From assembly GCA_038093975.1 (NCBI GenBank), contig JBBPTG010000204.1, positions 1 to 43,648 on the forward strand: a stretch of DNA of 43,648 nucleotides, given 5' to 3'. The stretch is from Chalciporus piperatus (lineage: Eukaryota > Basidiomycota > Agaricomycetes > Boletales > Boletaceae). The translations under genes were made by a program, and so were the position numbers. Within the stretch, counting starts at the first letter, position 1, and every line of letters begins with the position of its first letter. The notes under the pieces were generated by a model. That model saw only the letters and a list, made by a program, of their open reading frames with translations. It was not told the origin of the DNA and made no database searches. Shown here one piece after another: positions 19,928 through 30,800 of the stretch.

Positions 19928-21400
19928 TCCACCACTATTTCTCAAAAAATTCCCTTGCAGATCATACTAAAGTCTCGAATTGCCTCCGACTAGCAAATAC
20001 GATGTTTACTTCAGGTCGATGTTTATGCATACTGGCTGGCTAATACCATACAAAGTCGAGTCCCTAATTATAATTCTGTACTATATTGTCTACAGGGTGT
20101 TGCTGGATGTTACTGGTTCAGTCGATACAAATTCGTGCCGTGAGAGCTGGGCCGGCGAGGATTTCCACGTCGGTTCCCAATTTTCGCCATAGTCGTTGTC
20201 GACGTGGCCAGGAGATACATCCTTGAACATAGATGACCCGACTCACACGGGTAGCACACAGTGGGGTCGCTTGCAACTCGTCTCGTATTCTGATTCTTTG
20301 TCACGATGTCCCATCCCTACAAAGCTGCAATGTCGTGCGACCAACGTGCGACTTTCCAGAGCTTTTCAGCGATATGTTATTTCGTTTCGCAAGCAATGGA
20401 TTGAAGCTATAAAACCCCATCGAGTCCTGCTTCCTCTGTTGCACCACCCGCTCCCCAGTTCCCGTTCTGCCCCCCTCACTCGGTGAGCGCACACACTTGA
20501 GTGTATCCTTCCTTCTGAATCTGCAGTACATCCTAACAAATGATGGCGGGATTCTTGAAGCATTTATCGTCTTCGAACTCTGATCAGCCGATCATGTGTA
20601 CCCTCTTTACCGAAAGTCTTCCTGTGTTTTGGGGACTTGGTGGTGATTATCTGTCTTATCTTTCGTGAAGTCGTCACTGCTGATCATGGGAGGAAAGCTC
20701 TGTCGAGCCAGGTGCTTCGTCATATAGCACTCGCTCGAAACCCTCCTCTCCCATGAAGAACATACTCACACAAAAGGATTGGAAGCATTTGCCAAGATTG
20801 GCTTAATAGCCCTGATCGTTATCTTGCAGATTACCGGTATCGAGTTGACGATGCTCCATCGCCCCTAGTACGGACCAAATTTCTTCTTGGTGGGAGGCCA
20901 CAGAAGGGATCTCCGTGGCAATCCATCTAGCCTAGGACGTGTGCAGTTCACCGTTTTTTTCTCGGCTATTACACGAGTTAACCTCCATCTCGCATCAAGG
21001 ATGGTCGATGGGCCGAGGTATCTCCTCCAGGTCGGTGCTCCTTGAACCCTTCGCGATCAACTCAAAAGTTCCCTGCCAAATGATATAGTGTGAGTAATCT
21101 CGCCTCGGTCTTGTTAATCCGAATTACCGAGGGATCCGCCTGTAGATCAGAGACGTGGAACTACCAACAAGCTTGTAGTTATCTTATTTTTCTTGCCCCC
21201 ATGAAGTGATAACGCGTCGTGACGATAATCATTTTCGGTACGTAGCGTACGAAGGTATCAAGAGTGTTGGAACGCGTTCATCGTATCTCGCCTCTGTGGA
21301 TGTGCTGACGTCCATACAACCGGGTTTAGATTGCCGTCGTTACGAGTGACCTTATTTCTCACATGCTCTCGGTGAATAAATTTCCATCTAACTCCTACAT
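19928..21400. other. 1.5-kb intergenic region
   Basis: No convincing gene. There is a TATA-like box (ctataaaa, about 20407) and 130 bases later a 42-codon ORF (20540-20668, starting MMAGFLKHLSSSN). This is too little to call a gene, though a short transcript is possible. The rest shows only short ORFs. Confidence 0.3.
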
Positions 21401-22641
21401 CTACTCGTCTTCAACATGAAGAGCACTCAGGATTGCCTCAAGTGCACTATTCCCACCAAGTCTTGCAATCTCCTGACGAACCTGATGAGATGTCAGTATC
21501 TATACAATCACTGGATAACAATCTGTGTACCTCTTGTTCGAGTGCTTGCATGACATTCAGCGTATAGCTGAGGGAACCTGTCTGGTTTCGCAAATGTGAT
21601 ATAGTATGGTGCTTCAAGGTAGGGGTCGTTGGTCGTTTTTGAAGAATGTCTGGGCTTTGCTATCAGCGAAGGTGACTTGTATCGTAAACAGGGGAACATA
21701 CTCATGATGACACGATTACTTTGGTCTGCTCGTACTCCGTGCACGATGGGGAACGAAAACTTGCCCTCAGTGAGGTCTTCTGCAAACCCTTTGTTATGAG
21801 AGTACTATACCTCTGAGAGTTAGCATATGAGCCAAGAATGCAGGACCAAGATTGATACCTCTGTACTTTGTAAATTCATGTAATCATCTCTGATCTGGAA
21901 GTATACACCGATGAGATTGACGAGAGGAACGTAGTCACTAGTATGATCATTAGTAAGGACACCCAGACGAACGAGAATAGTCACGTACACGGTCACGTTC
22001 TTCGTCGCACAAGCCATCATCAACTTGACAGCAATCCTGAACAACCCCCCTGTCTCTGCCATGAGCGTCAGCGAACCCGAAATCTCACTTACGCTACGAT
22101 ATGCTCAACTATTGTTCACCATCGAAATGTAGTCCTCCTCCGTCGGGCATTGTAACGTGTCTCTCCAGAATATCTCGAGCCCTTGTCCTCGATGGAGTGA
22201 CAAGAGCTCTTCAGTGACGACGAGATCCAAATCCTTGTTCGCCACTGCGCGTGGCACGTCATCAGAATCGTGGTTTCTCAGCGCTGCCAGTTCCTTGTAC
22301 GCCAAGAAATAAACGTAGTTGGCAGTATTGATCGTTTGAGGAACACCATATATCCGATGTGCGACGGGTTGACCCCTTCGAAGCTGGGCACCGTCTTCGA
22401 TGTCATCGACCATGAGACTGGCGCTGTGTAGCATACCGACTACTCGCGATATGACACCGAGTTGCGAACGAGGAACGTCAAGCCACTCATTGAACGCCTC
22501 AATGAGCAGGGAGCGGATTTCTTTTCCGGGTTTAGAGGTGGTGTATGTGAATGGCTCTAGTATGACCGATTCGGAGCATTCTGGCCATTCAGAAGGGTTG
22601 AGAAGTGGTGCAAGGAGTGCTGAGAGATTGGGGGATGACAT
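21401..22641 (-). CDS. Geranylgeranyl diphosphate synthase (6 exons, 326 aa)
   Basis: The enzyme condenses isopentenyl diphosphate with allylic diphosphates to make C20 GGPP, used for protein prenylation, carotenoids and diterpenes. Exons: 22110-22641, 21989-22055, 21859-21937, 21702-21804, 21531-21649, 21401-21481; phases agree. The first Asp-rich motif is LMVDDIED (Asp79-Asp83) with LRRG after it; the second is QIRDDYMNL near 217. HSAS before the first motif, GRGLEIFWR-type sequence (here GQGLEIFWR), [15 protein letters not shown] and [20 protein letters not shown] all match fungal type III GGPP synthases. Length is typical. It is intact with no missing catalytic Asp. The start is the first ATG, directly before SSPNLSALL. 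Confidence 0.93.
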
Positions 22642-23539
22642 CGAGGAGCTGTGGATGACGATCCATAAGTAGCCGGTAGCTGATCTAATTTATACTGCCT
22701 GCTGTGACGTATCTACTAACTCGGGTCAGGCCTACACGGGAAAATCAATCTCAACCGAAAGGCGCAGGCATCGGGAGTTCAGACGCTGACAGATGACATG
22801 GAAGATTTGGCTGGCTGTCAATAGAACTTTTAGCAGGAGGTAGGCAGCATGTCGCCTTTTCGAATCTCGAGGCGGCTTCTTCAGTAAGTCCAAAACGTCG
22901 ATGCTTGTTGCAGATGTGTACATCGACGAGTATTCAAAATCAAAGGCTCAAAGACTGGGTTGCCGCGATCAGGCTCTTGTCGCAATCTTGTGGGTATACT
23001 GTCCCTGGTCCTGACATCCGGCGGTGAAAGTCTGACGAGAATGCGGCAGCAAACTTCCCACGGCAACCTGGACCCTTCAGGACCAGGGTATCGCAGTGGC
23101 GCTTTCAACTGGCTTGGTAGTTCGATTTGAGCCTTCCATGACGACGTGGTGGGATGGCGGGCTGGTGGGATGCTTGATATGGTGGGGTGAGGGTGACGCG
23201 TGACGGCCCAGGTGAGTGCTTGACGTACTCGTGTGTGTATCGCTGGTCTTCACATGGTGTGTCTCCTTCAGCCAGTTGTCGCATTTGGACTCATTTCGAG
23301 GCACTGTGTGTGCAGCTTCATGCATTGTTCTTGTTGCGGCGTTCACCGTCTTGTTCGAAGCCATTCCCGTCGCCCTGACGCTCCCTGGACTCTCGACATC
23401 ACTCACTCTACCCCTTGAGCTCTCCCACTCGTCTCCAGGACTTCTGGCGCCTTCGACTCCACCCGACGCGTTTCGTTGGGGCGTCGGGGCGATTGCAGCA
23501 CGCACTAAATCAACTCTTCCTCATCCGAGTCGTCACGCT
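22642..23539. other. Spacer before the HET relic
   Basis: The plus frame is open from 23216 into the HET relic, but its first 100 residues do not resemble a HET domain and are probably accidental. The stretch 23130-23420 shows weak similarity to 25640-25900. Confidence 0.35.
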
Positions 23540-24488
23540 CACTCGTTCAGGTTCGAGGGACTGGTGTCGTGGGCCGTTGGTCGGCGTACAACGCGTGTGG
23601 AAGACATGGCCTACGCGCTCGTGGGTATCTTCGGCGTCAGCATCCCAGTGCAATACGGGGAGGGGAAGTTTGCGTTTCAAAGGTTGATGGAGGCACTGCT
23701 ACATCGCGTCGACGGCTACGAAATCCTTGCGTGGGTAGACCCTTCCTCGATGCAGAGCACTGCTCCCTGCTTCAATCGAGGGTTATGCAGTGTGTGGGAC
23801 TGATGACTTTGCATCGGCTCCTGATGTGTTTGGAGACCCATCCATGACCCTTACGCACAAGGGTCTACAAGTCGAGGTGCTGCTCGTTTCAATGCAGTGT
23901 CGTGGGGAGTTGAAAGGTGGCACAGATAGTGAGAGTTCGAGTGAAGAGAGCGCCGATTGCGGAAGAGATTCGGTAGCCGGTCATCTCTTTGACGACGAAG
24001 ATGACAGTAACAAGAGCGTCACTGCCCCGACACACTCAGAGGGCGTCGATGATCACTCGGACTCGGACTCGGGGAGCGACGATCTCGGCATTCGGTTCCT
24101 GGGCAACGATGACAACAGCCTTGCGACCGGGAAAGAACGTCACCTTACTTCCCTATTCCATCTCGACGACCCAAGCGGCGTATTCAAGCCCCCCAGCGTT
24201 CGAGGAAGTGGGCCCATCGCTGTCGTGTTCATGCTCCCCGATGCATCGAGTACACAATACGCCCTTGCGATTCTAGACTATCATCGAGATTGGGAACGCG
24301 GTCCAGGGTGTGTATACGTGCCATATGATCAAAAGTCGAGGTATCCTGCGTTTGTGTTGTTTAGAGAGGACGTAGGTGAGTTATGGCAAAAGCTGCAGAC
24401 GGATGAGTTGGTGTATGTGGAGGTGGAAGCTGGTAAGGTGTATGAGGGTCAGACGGTGAACGTGTGTCTTCGAAAGCGGTTTACTTAG
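23540..24488 (+). pseudogene. HET-domain (heterokaryon incompatibility type) gene remnant with 2-bp frameshift
   Basis: The sequence LVSWAVGRRTTRVEDMAYALVG, then IFGVSIPVQYGEGKFAFQRLMEAL and ILAWVD, is the C-terminal half of the HET domain signature (W-A-x-R-x-T-T-R-x-E-D, YS/AL-x-GI-F, YGEG-x-x-AF-RL). The N-terminal half is absent. The frame ends at TGA 23801-23803, but the next frame continues coding from about 23797 (GTDDFASAPDVFGDPSMTL, then THKGLQVEVLLVSMQC) to a stop at 24486-24488. A lost GT unit in the run at 23790-23796 would account for the break. The downstream part has an acidic Ser/Asp-rich stretch (about 70 residues) and an ordered C-terminus (PIAVVFMLPDASSTQYALAI). The function in non-self recognition is that of the intact family. 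This copy looks dead. Confidence 0.65.
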
Positions 24489-25396
24489 CTGGGGTTAGTC
24501 GTCGTGGTTATCCTAGCGAGAACGACGAGCATTCAAGTTGCTTGAACGAAGGTTGGCCCGACCGCGATGAGGATACATACTTGAAGGTGAACAATAAAAA
24601 TTTAACCATGAAAGGCGCTCAGAACTAATTGTCAGTGGGTAGTGGCCTGACACTACTAACTTTGTGGTATGCAGCTTACACTGGCAGCGGCGACAGCCCC
24701 ATCATATGATCATAATATAAGTACGCCATCTGGTGCCGAGGAGGCGTTTGATCTAACCCTTTGCAGCGTAGTAAGAAAACCTTATACTGTCATTATCATT
24801 ATCAAATGACATGGCAATTCGGTTCGGAAGAGTTCGCTGTCAGAAACGTCAGCCTGACCCTAAGCCTGATAGATGGTGCATTTTCCACCGCAAGAATACT
24901 ATGATAATGTACCCCAATGGCAATTGAGCAGCACATGATCATTATCAACCCCCGAAACGCGCACCTTCGTAAGTAGCGGTCCATAGTACTCACTCTACAC
25001 ATAATCAGAGACGGAGAGTCGGAATGAATGCTTCTTTGATGGACCTTCATGTTGTCAGACATGATTGGTGTCTCAATAATGAGGCTGGGGCAGCAGGGAG
25101 GAGATCATCGATCATCATGTCCTCTTGAGATATTATGTTCCATATTGGGCGGCAGGACTTCGTGCACCCCCAATCATAATATTGGTGCACCCTTCACTGT
25201 GCTTTTGGGTTCAGGAATAAGGTCCACGTGTATCGACACATCATAATTACTAAGTTAGACACTGGAACAAGACACTATGAGAACAGAATGATAGTCTGGT
25301 CACAACGACCTACAGTGCTAGCCTGAATAATGATATCCCGGCTCAAAAGCCCCAGGCAACAGGATAAAGGAAAAGAATAGTACCTGAAATCTACCA
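24489..25396. other. AT-richer spacer without genes
   Basis: Only short ORFs are present. The 15-base string tgtcctcttgaga at about 25118-25130 has a near copy (tgtcctcttgagg) at about 26718-26730. Its meaning is unknown. Confidence 0.35.
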
Positions 25397-26680
25397 TTAA
25401 ATGTCTGGTAAGCATATTGTGTCCATATGGTGTGCAGCAAGTGCGTGAGGTGCAGTGTACCGTCCGCGGTACGACTGGTGTGTGATCTCAATTCGTCGGC
25501 CTCGACAGGTCTCTTGCACTCTGGTAGGACTCCCTCGAGCCTGTAGGCCATACCTGGTGGGTCTGTTTCTGCTCCAATGGTCTCGATGTGACCGTATCGT
25601 AAATTTACGTGTACACGCGCTCGACCGATTTTCTGGATTGCGATCTGATGCGTCCACGACGACGTGGTGAGTTCGTAGGTGATGATGGGGATGTAGAGGT
25701 GACGAAGGTGAGTGCTCGAAGAACTTTCGCGGCTGGTTCTGACGCGTGTCCTCGGGAGTCAGCAGTCCCGTTTCGACTTGTTTCGAGTCTCCACGTGCGC
25801 CGCTCGTTGTGGCGTCCTTACCGTCGTGTTCACTATCGCGTTCGGTGCCGTTTTTAGCTCTCTGCGACTCCCCTGTCATCCCTCGACATCTTCTGCTCGT
25901 CCTCTCGACCTCTGGCATCCTCAACTCGACTCAATGCATTCAGTAAATCATGGCCATTGTTCTCGTCGTCGCACTTGCTCGTTTGGCCTCGGAATGGTTC
26001 GTTGGGACTGGGAAGAGGTGGAGGAAGGTCTGGGGACGGTCCGGGTACGTCGTCTGCGCTCGTACTGAGTGTCTTCTTCGACGTCCGTCGTCGATCGCTC
26101 GTGCGCCCTCGCACTCCATTTCTCCCCCTCGATCGATGCTTTTCAACATGTCTCGTCGTCCTCCCGCTCATCCTGCTCGTCTCTGAGCTCTCCAGCGTCG
26201 TCTCTGTGCACCTGCGATCGCACGCGGCGCTTCTCGCTCGTCTCAACTCTCGACTTCTCGGTTTCCACCCTCGACGCCTCGACATCCATCAATGCACTGT
26301 CGACTTCGCCGTTTCCGCTCGTGGCCTCCTCAACTCCTTCGGATCGCGACAATGCGTCGCGAGGTTCGTTGGATGGCTCTGGGGCCTCGTTCCGTCATGT
26401 GTCTTCGCGACTGGGCGCGTCTTCAGTGTCTTTCGACTGCTTTCTCTCGTTGGGTGGATTTTTGTCGATCGTTTCGTCAGCCATTTCGTCGACCTTCTTG
26501 TCTACAGTCTTGTTATCGACCGCTCCTCCGACCTCCTCGTGCGACTCCGTTTCGCGTGGGGTCTGTGGTCTTCAACTCCACTGGTGGGGTCCATCTTGGC
26601 TCGACATTCCATTCGCCGTTTCCGGGGCTAGTTGTGGGGCTCAGTTACTTGGCCCATACTACCCGTTATGGATAAAGTGA
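25397..26680 (-). other. Decayed, strand-biased region with acidic/basic coding remnants
   Basis: The plus strand is very pyrimidine-rich, so all plus ORFs are Ser/Leu/Arg shadows. On the minus strand, from about 26600 down to 26143, one frame reads EVGGAVDNKTVDKKVDEM, then NERKQSKDTEDAPSREDT, an in-frame TGA, then SNEPRDALSRSEGVEEATS and SRVETEKSRVETSEKRR. This is highly charged low-complexity sequence interrupted by a stop. Further minus ORFs (25854-26285, 25397-25924) are also charged and unspliced. I read it as a degraded gene or repetitive coding debris, with no product assignable. Confidence 0.35.
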
Positions 26681-26845
26681 CAACGCGTAACAGAGCACGG
26701 TTGTCCGGCTTTCCATATGTCCTCTTGAGGTATAGATCCGCTTCCCATTCGGCTGCCACATCAGTTGACGTACATCCTGCCAGAACGCGTCCTTTTGATT
26801 ACTTACACATAGACTGTGGTAACGTCACGCTCCCCTATGGATGGG

Positions 26846-26851
26846 TATAAA
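26846..26851 (+). promoter_or_regulatory. TATA box of the chitinase gene
   Basis: TATAAA, 78 bases upstream of the ATG at 26929. Confidence 0.6.
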
Positions 26852-26928
26852 GCACGCTGATTTCGAGGGACAAGCCCAGGAATCCCGCTCCTCCTGACAC
26901 GCCACCTCTCTTCCTTCTCCAGTTCACC

Positions 26929-28591
26929 ATGACCCACTCTCAGTCTGGGATTAGGCTTCGCTCGTTTGCGAGCTTAGCAATGACTACATTGGCGTTGCTG
27001 CAGCTCGTCGACCTGCCCATCGCTGCTGCATTTGACATGTCTTCGAATTCAAATGTAAGTCCGATTCGTTCCTCGATGGTGACAATTCCATCCTGACATC
27101 ACATCAATGTCAGCTTGCAGCGTGAGTCTTGTACACCGTGACGGATTAAATTTGTTTACCATGGCGCTTTTTCACACAGATACTGGGGCTATGACTCGTA
27201 CGGCGCTACCCATCCAAATAATCCCAGCAAATGGCAGCAACCTATCGACTACTACTGTAACGTGAGTAGGACCGGTGACCCCCATGACAATATCACATTC
27301 AAATGATAACCTACCGGGATTACAATGACAGGATGATACCGTCGACATGATCCCGATTGCCTACCTTTACGATTTTCATTCCACGGGCGGTCTTCCCTCC
27401 ATATATCTCGCCAATGTGAGTCCGCGCCAAAGTGCCTTGTTTGGCATTCTCACAGCCGGGTTGATGTGTCTCCTTTCCAGTCATGTTCAGGCACCTACTT
27501 CCCTGGCACTTCCCTTCTGGACTGCAGTTTCATGGCATCCCAGATCCAGACATGCCAGGACAAGGGAAAGGCTGTCACGATCTCGCTCGGCGGCCCGGCG
27601 GCGTCTCCAAATCTCGCGGACGATGCAGCTGGTAAGGCGTTTGCCCAACTCATATGGGACTTGTTCCTTGGAGGGCAGAGCTCCACGAGACCGTTCGGCG
27701 ACGCGGTTTTAGACGGGTGAGTCTCTCGTGTTTCGTCTTGTAGTGTGAATAGAGATATAAAATGCTCATGGTGGTATACAAAGTATTGATATGGCCATCG
27801 AGGGAGGCTCTCAGACTGGTTTTGTTGCATTCCTGACGACACTCCGTGGATTGATGGACGCTAGTAACAAGCAGTGGGTATCCAGCTCTCTACATCGGAA
27901 TCACGGATTCTACTCACGATCGTTGTGTTCTGAAGATATTACATCACTGCAGGCAAGTATAAATGAAATGCTCTCTCGTCTTCCTAAATATCAAGTGACA
28001 CCTGGTTAGCTCCGCAGTGTTTCTTCCCAGACCATTGGATCGGCACTACACTCAACAAATTTGGTTTTGATGCTGTCTTTGTGCAATTCTGTAGGTGCTA
28101 TATTCGGAAGGGATTTCGTTCACCTAACCGTCATAGATAACAACTGGTGTGGGCTCCAGAACTACGATATCCCCGATGTAAGAGCCTATTGTTCATTGCC
28201 TATCCCGGCTCACTGGTCGTATCACAGGCTTGGAACTTTGGTGCCTGGTAGGAGCCACACGACGCTCGTTGATCGGCGCAATCTAATTCTACATCAGGGA
28301 TAACTGGGCCAAGAATACCTCCCCGAACAAGAATGTGAAGGTGTACATCGGTGCCGCAGCATCGTCCACCGCTGCAGGTTCCGGCTACGTCGATGCTGCC
28401 AGGCTGGCTACCATCTTCCAAGAAACCAAGAGCAAATACAGCTCTTTTGGAGGTGCAATGCTGTGGGACATGTCTCAGGCATACGGTAGGTCTCATATTC
28501 AAGTTGCAGTGCTTGAACAATGCTGACCGAGTACGCCGCAGCAAACAATCGATATGATGTCGCGGTGAAGAAAACCCTCACGGGTCAGTGA
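26929..28591 (+). CDS. Secreted GH18 class III-type chitinase, catalytic motif altered (12 exons, 340 aa)
   Basis: GH18 chitinases hydrolyse chitin by substrate-assisted catalysis. Exons: 26929-27054, 27114-27121, 27180-27261, 27332-27415, 27481-27716, 27784-27873, 27936-27952, 28010-28090, 28137-28177, 28228-28247, 28298-28485, 28542-28591; phases agree. There is a signal peptide (residues 1 to about 34, ending IAAA). Landmarks: AYWGYDSYGA, DMIPIAYLYDF, VTISLGG (the S-x-GG motif), the catalytic segment LDGIDMAIEGG, APQCFFPDHWIG, FVQFYNNWC and GAMLWDMSQAYANN. The family motif is D-x-x-D-x-D-x-E. Asp178, Asp181 and the acid Glu185 are present, but the third Asp is Ala183 (GCC, 27794-27796). 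Activity is probably strongly reduced. One intron is GC-AG (27953-28009) and one exon is 8 nt. No chitin-binding module or GPI tail is visible. Confidence 0.92.
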
Positions 28592-29059
28592 TTCATGCAT
28601 AGCGCAAATTGGCTTGGTCGGCATGGTGGAATGGTTACCCCCCTTTGCATTCTCCTGATCGCATGACTGCACTCGGGCTTATGTTTGGCAAATAATAATG
28701 CATGCGTGTCAACGGTGTTTGGATTTTCTGTATGAGGCGATGAATGAATGGCCTGTCTCAGACCGCCATGCTCAATTTACTTATGCCAGGCGAGGTCAGA
28801 TTTTGCAGATGGTTTGCTCAGTGTTATTGGTACCGATCCACGAGGCCTGGGCACTGCACTTACTACTAGACTGTTGCTAATGGCCCGAAAGGGCCCGAAG
28901 TCGTGAAAACCAAAAAATCGTAAAATCGATTTGAGGCTGCCATGACTTATAGTCCAAAGAGTTGGTGCCAAACTGGCCAGTTGATTGCAGCCAGCACCAT
29001 CTATCTTGGGTTGAAAGAGCATAACTTCATCGTTGTCTCCGTCTCATTTCTCTGAGCGA
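28592..29059. other. 3' flank of the chitinase gene
   Basis: No gene seen. Confidence 0.45.
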
Positions 29060-30060
29060 AAGTGACAGACGGGATGGACTCGGACCTTTGGCGCAGCTCC
29101 CTTCGGTTTCATCTTTGGCTTCACGATCTTAAAACCGTTGTCGACTGCCGCCCCCTAGTACCTACATCATTCAATCAGCTGCAAGCGTGGCTGGATCTTT
29201 GGGCTCAGTTGTTCATCTGGTTTCCCCGCGGCCTGATCAGCTTGGCTTGCTCACTGCCAGTTCCACACTATATTCACTGTGCTTTCTTTGGACCCGCTTT
29301 TTCGATCCCGCCGCGAAAGCTCCACATCTTCAAGCTGATGCTCGTCTTCCCATTTGGAGTGGTTGCAGCTTATATGATCCACTCACCGCATTTCGGCAAA
29401 AATGCAGCTACAGATGCAAAGAAGAAGACAAAGGCGCTCATACTCTCGTTCTGTTTCCCCGTCACCCTTCGTGTGGTCGGCGGGTATGCTCCAGGAATCC
29501 TTTGGGATTGGCGTGTCTGCTACACGCTGAACAGAATTGGTTGGACTTGAGCTATCAAGAGAGAGAGTTGGGTGCCAGTGGGTGTAACATCATTCCCTTT
29601 CATTCAAGTAACAAATTCAATTGACAGAGCTTGGTTTGGAATTTTGCATCACCTTATAACTTATTTTAAGCACACAAGTCGCCTTATATGACTTATGGAG
29701 TTTCTTTGCATGGGCCATCATTGGACCTGTCATCATTCACGATAGAATGGTTGGTCGATCATTATATCATGATGTCGCCAAGGTTCTTCTGACGGTTATG
29801 AAGGCATTCGGTATCGTTGCAAACGCAAGCACCCCTGGTTACATGAACTACGCTTCCATGTGGGTCCCATCGTAAATTCTCGATCCTAACTTACCTCCCC
29901 AGGTTACTTACTGATCCCGTTGACCACTGGCACCCTTCACCGCGACACTGACTGGTAACTACCAATCACATATTAAGCCACATATATCCATTGACTAAAC
30001 TACCAGGTTTGGTCAGGGACATTGATCTCCGCGTCCCTCTGTGGATGTGGCGTGGCGTGT
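29060..30060 (+). pseudogene. Possible wax-synthase/MBOAT-like membrane acyltransferase relic
   Basis: From 29062 an open frame of 162 codons carries hydrophobic segments (KLMLVFPFGVVAAYM) and ends with WDWRVCYTLNRIGW just before a stop. Fungal wax-synthase-like proteins have a short loop with R-G-x-GW in this place. Sequence further on, after an intron-like gap, is again hydrophobic (LYDLWSFFAWAIIGPVIIH, KVLLTVMKAFGIV) with a DPVDHWHP stretch where the family has a D-x-W-P-P-L-F motif. Several frame changes and stops interrupt it, and no start or complete splice model was found. The family assignment comes from pattern memory and is tentative; an uncharacterised membrane protein is the alternative. 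Confidence 0.35.
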
Positions 30061-30479
30061 TGATCCTGAGCATCACTGCAATTTGGTCAAAATGTTGGAG
30101 TCACGTTGCTTGGTGAGACGGAAGTTATGTTGAAGCTCCCTGGTTACTCGTGGTCTCACTTTGGGATAGGAAATGCATCCCAGTTCGTTTTCGGTGGCGT
30201 CGCAAAAGGGCAATACTATATACTGCGCTGTGAAGAGAGACGAGCTCCTCAACTCTTTCCTCCCTCTTTCCTTCACTAATTCCTCACCACTCATCTGCAA
30301 ACCTAGCCGAGTGGGCAGCACCTCTCGAGCACCCAGTTTAGATATAGTGGCTAGTAAAGGTTAGCCGTCCCAATCAGAATCCTGGTTGGGCCCTGCGTAG
30401 GCTCGCAACAGCCTCGAACGCACAACATAATTGTCCCTCTTTGCAGATGCTTGCCTAGAGGTGTGCAGAACAAGGTTCG

Positions 30480-30800
30480 CTTTCCTCTCTATCCATGACC
30501 CAATCCTCATTCCGAGTCTTCCCGTCGACGGTTGCCGACATGATCGGAGACTTGAAAACCGCCCACCTCTTCGATCATCTCCCAAAGCCGTGTTTGGCGG
30601 CCAACTCTGTGGCGCGATCGTGCCCATCTTCATGACTGTAGGCGTTTACGTCGTCTTCTCGACCGCATACCCTTGCATCGACTATCGCTCGTACACCACG
30701 TATAGTTTCCCTACGCCTGACGTTCAGTCTCTCCCCACCGATCCATACTCACTCACCATCTCACTGGCACGTGTCTAGCAGCAACTTTAACGCGATCGGT
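30480..30800 (+). pseudogene. Oligopeptide-transporter (OPT/YSL-like) fragment, frameshifted
   Basis: One frame reads SSFRVFPSTVADMIGDLKTAHLF, with sequence broken here into MIGDLKTAHLF, and the next frame continues RSSPKAVFGGQLCGAIVPIF, then MTVGVYVVFSTAYPCI and YSFPTPDVQSL. In OPT-superfamily metal-chelate/peptide transporters a G-DLKTGHL-x-x-SP-x-A-x-F-x-GQ-x-x-G segment is followed by a membrane helix and a FP-x-PTA motif, which this matches closely. The join needs one missing base near 30568-30575. The rest of the roughly 700-residue transporter is absent. It is therefore a relic. Confidence 0.5.

Noticed and set aside
23216..23540. N-terminal extension of the HET-relic frame with hydrophobic stretches
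   Set aside because: No similarity to a HET N-terminus; frame openness seems accidental.
26069..26680. 203-codon Ser-rich plus ORF
   Set aside because: Composition follows from the pyrimidine bias of the strand; minus-strand remnants explain it better.
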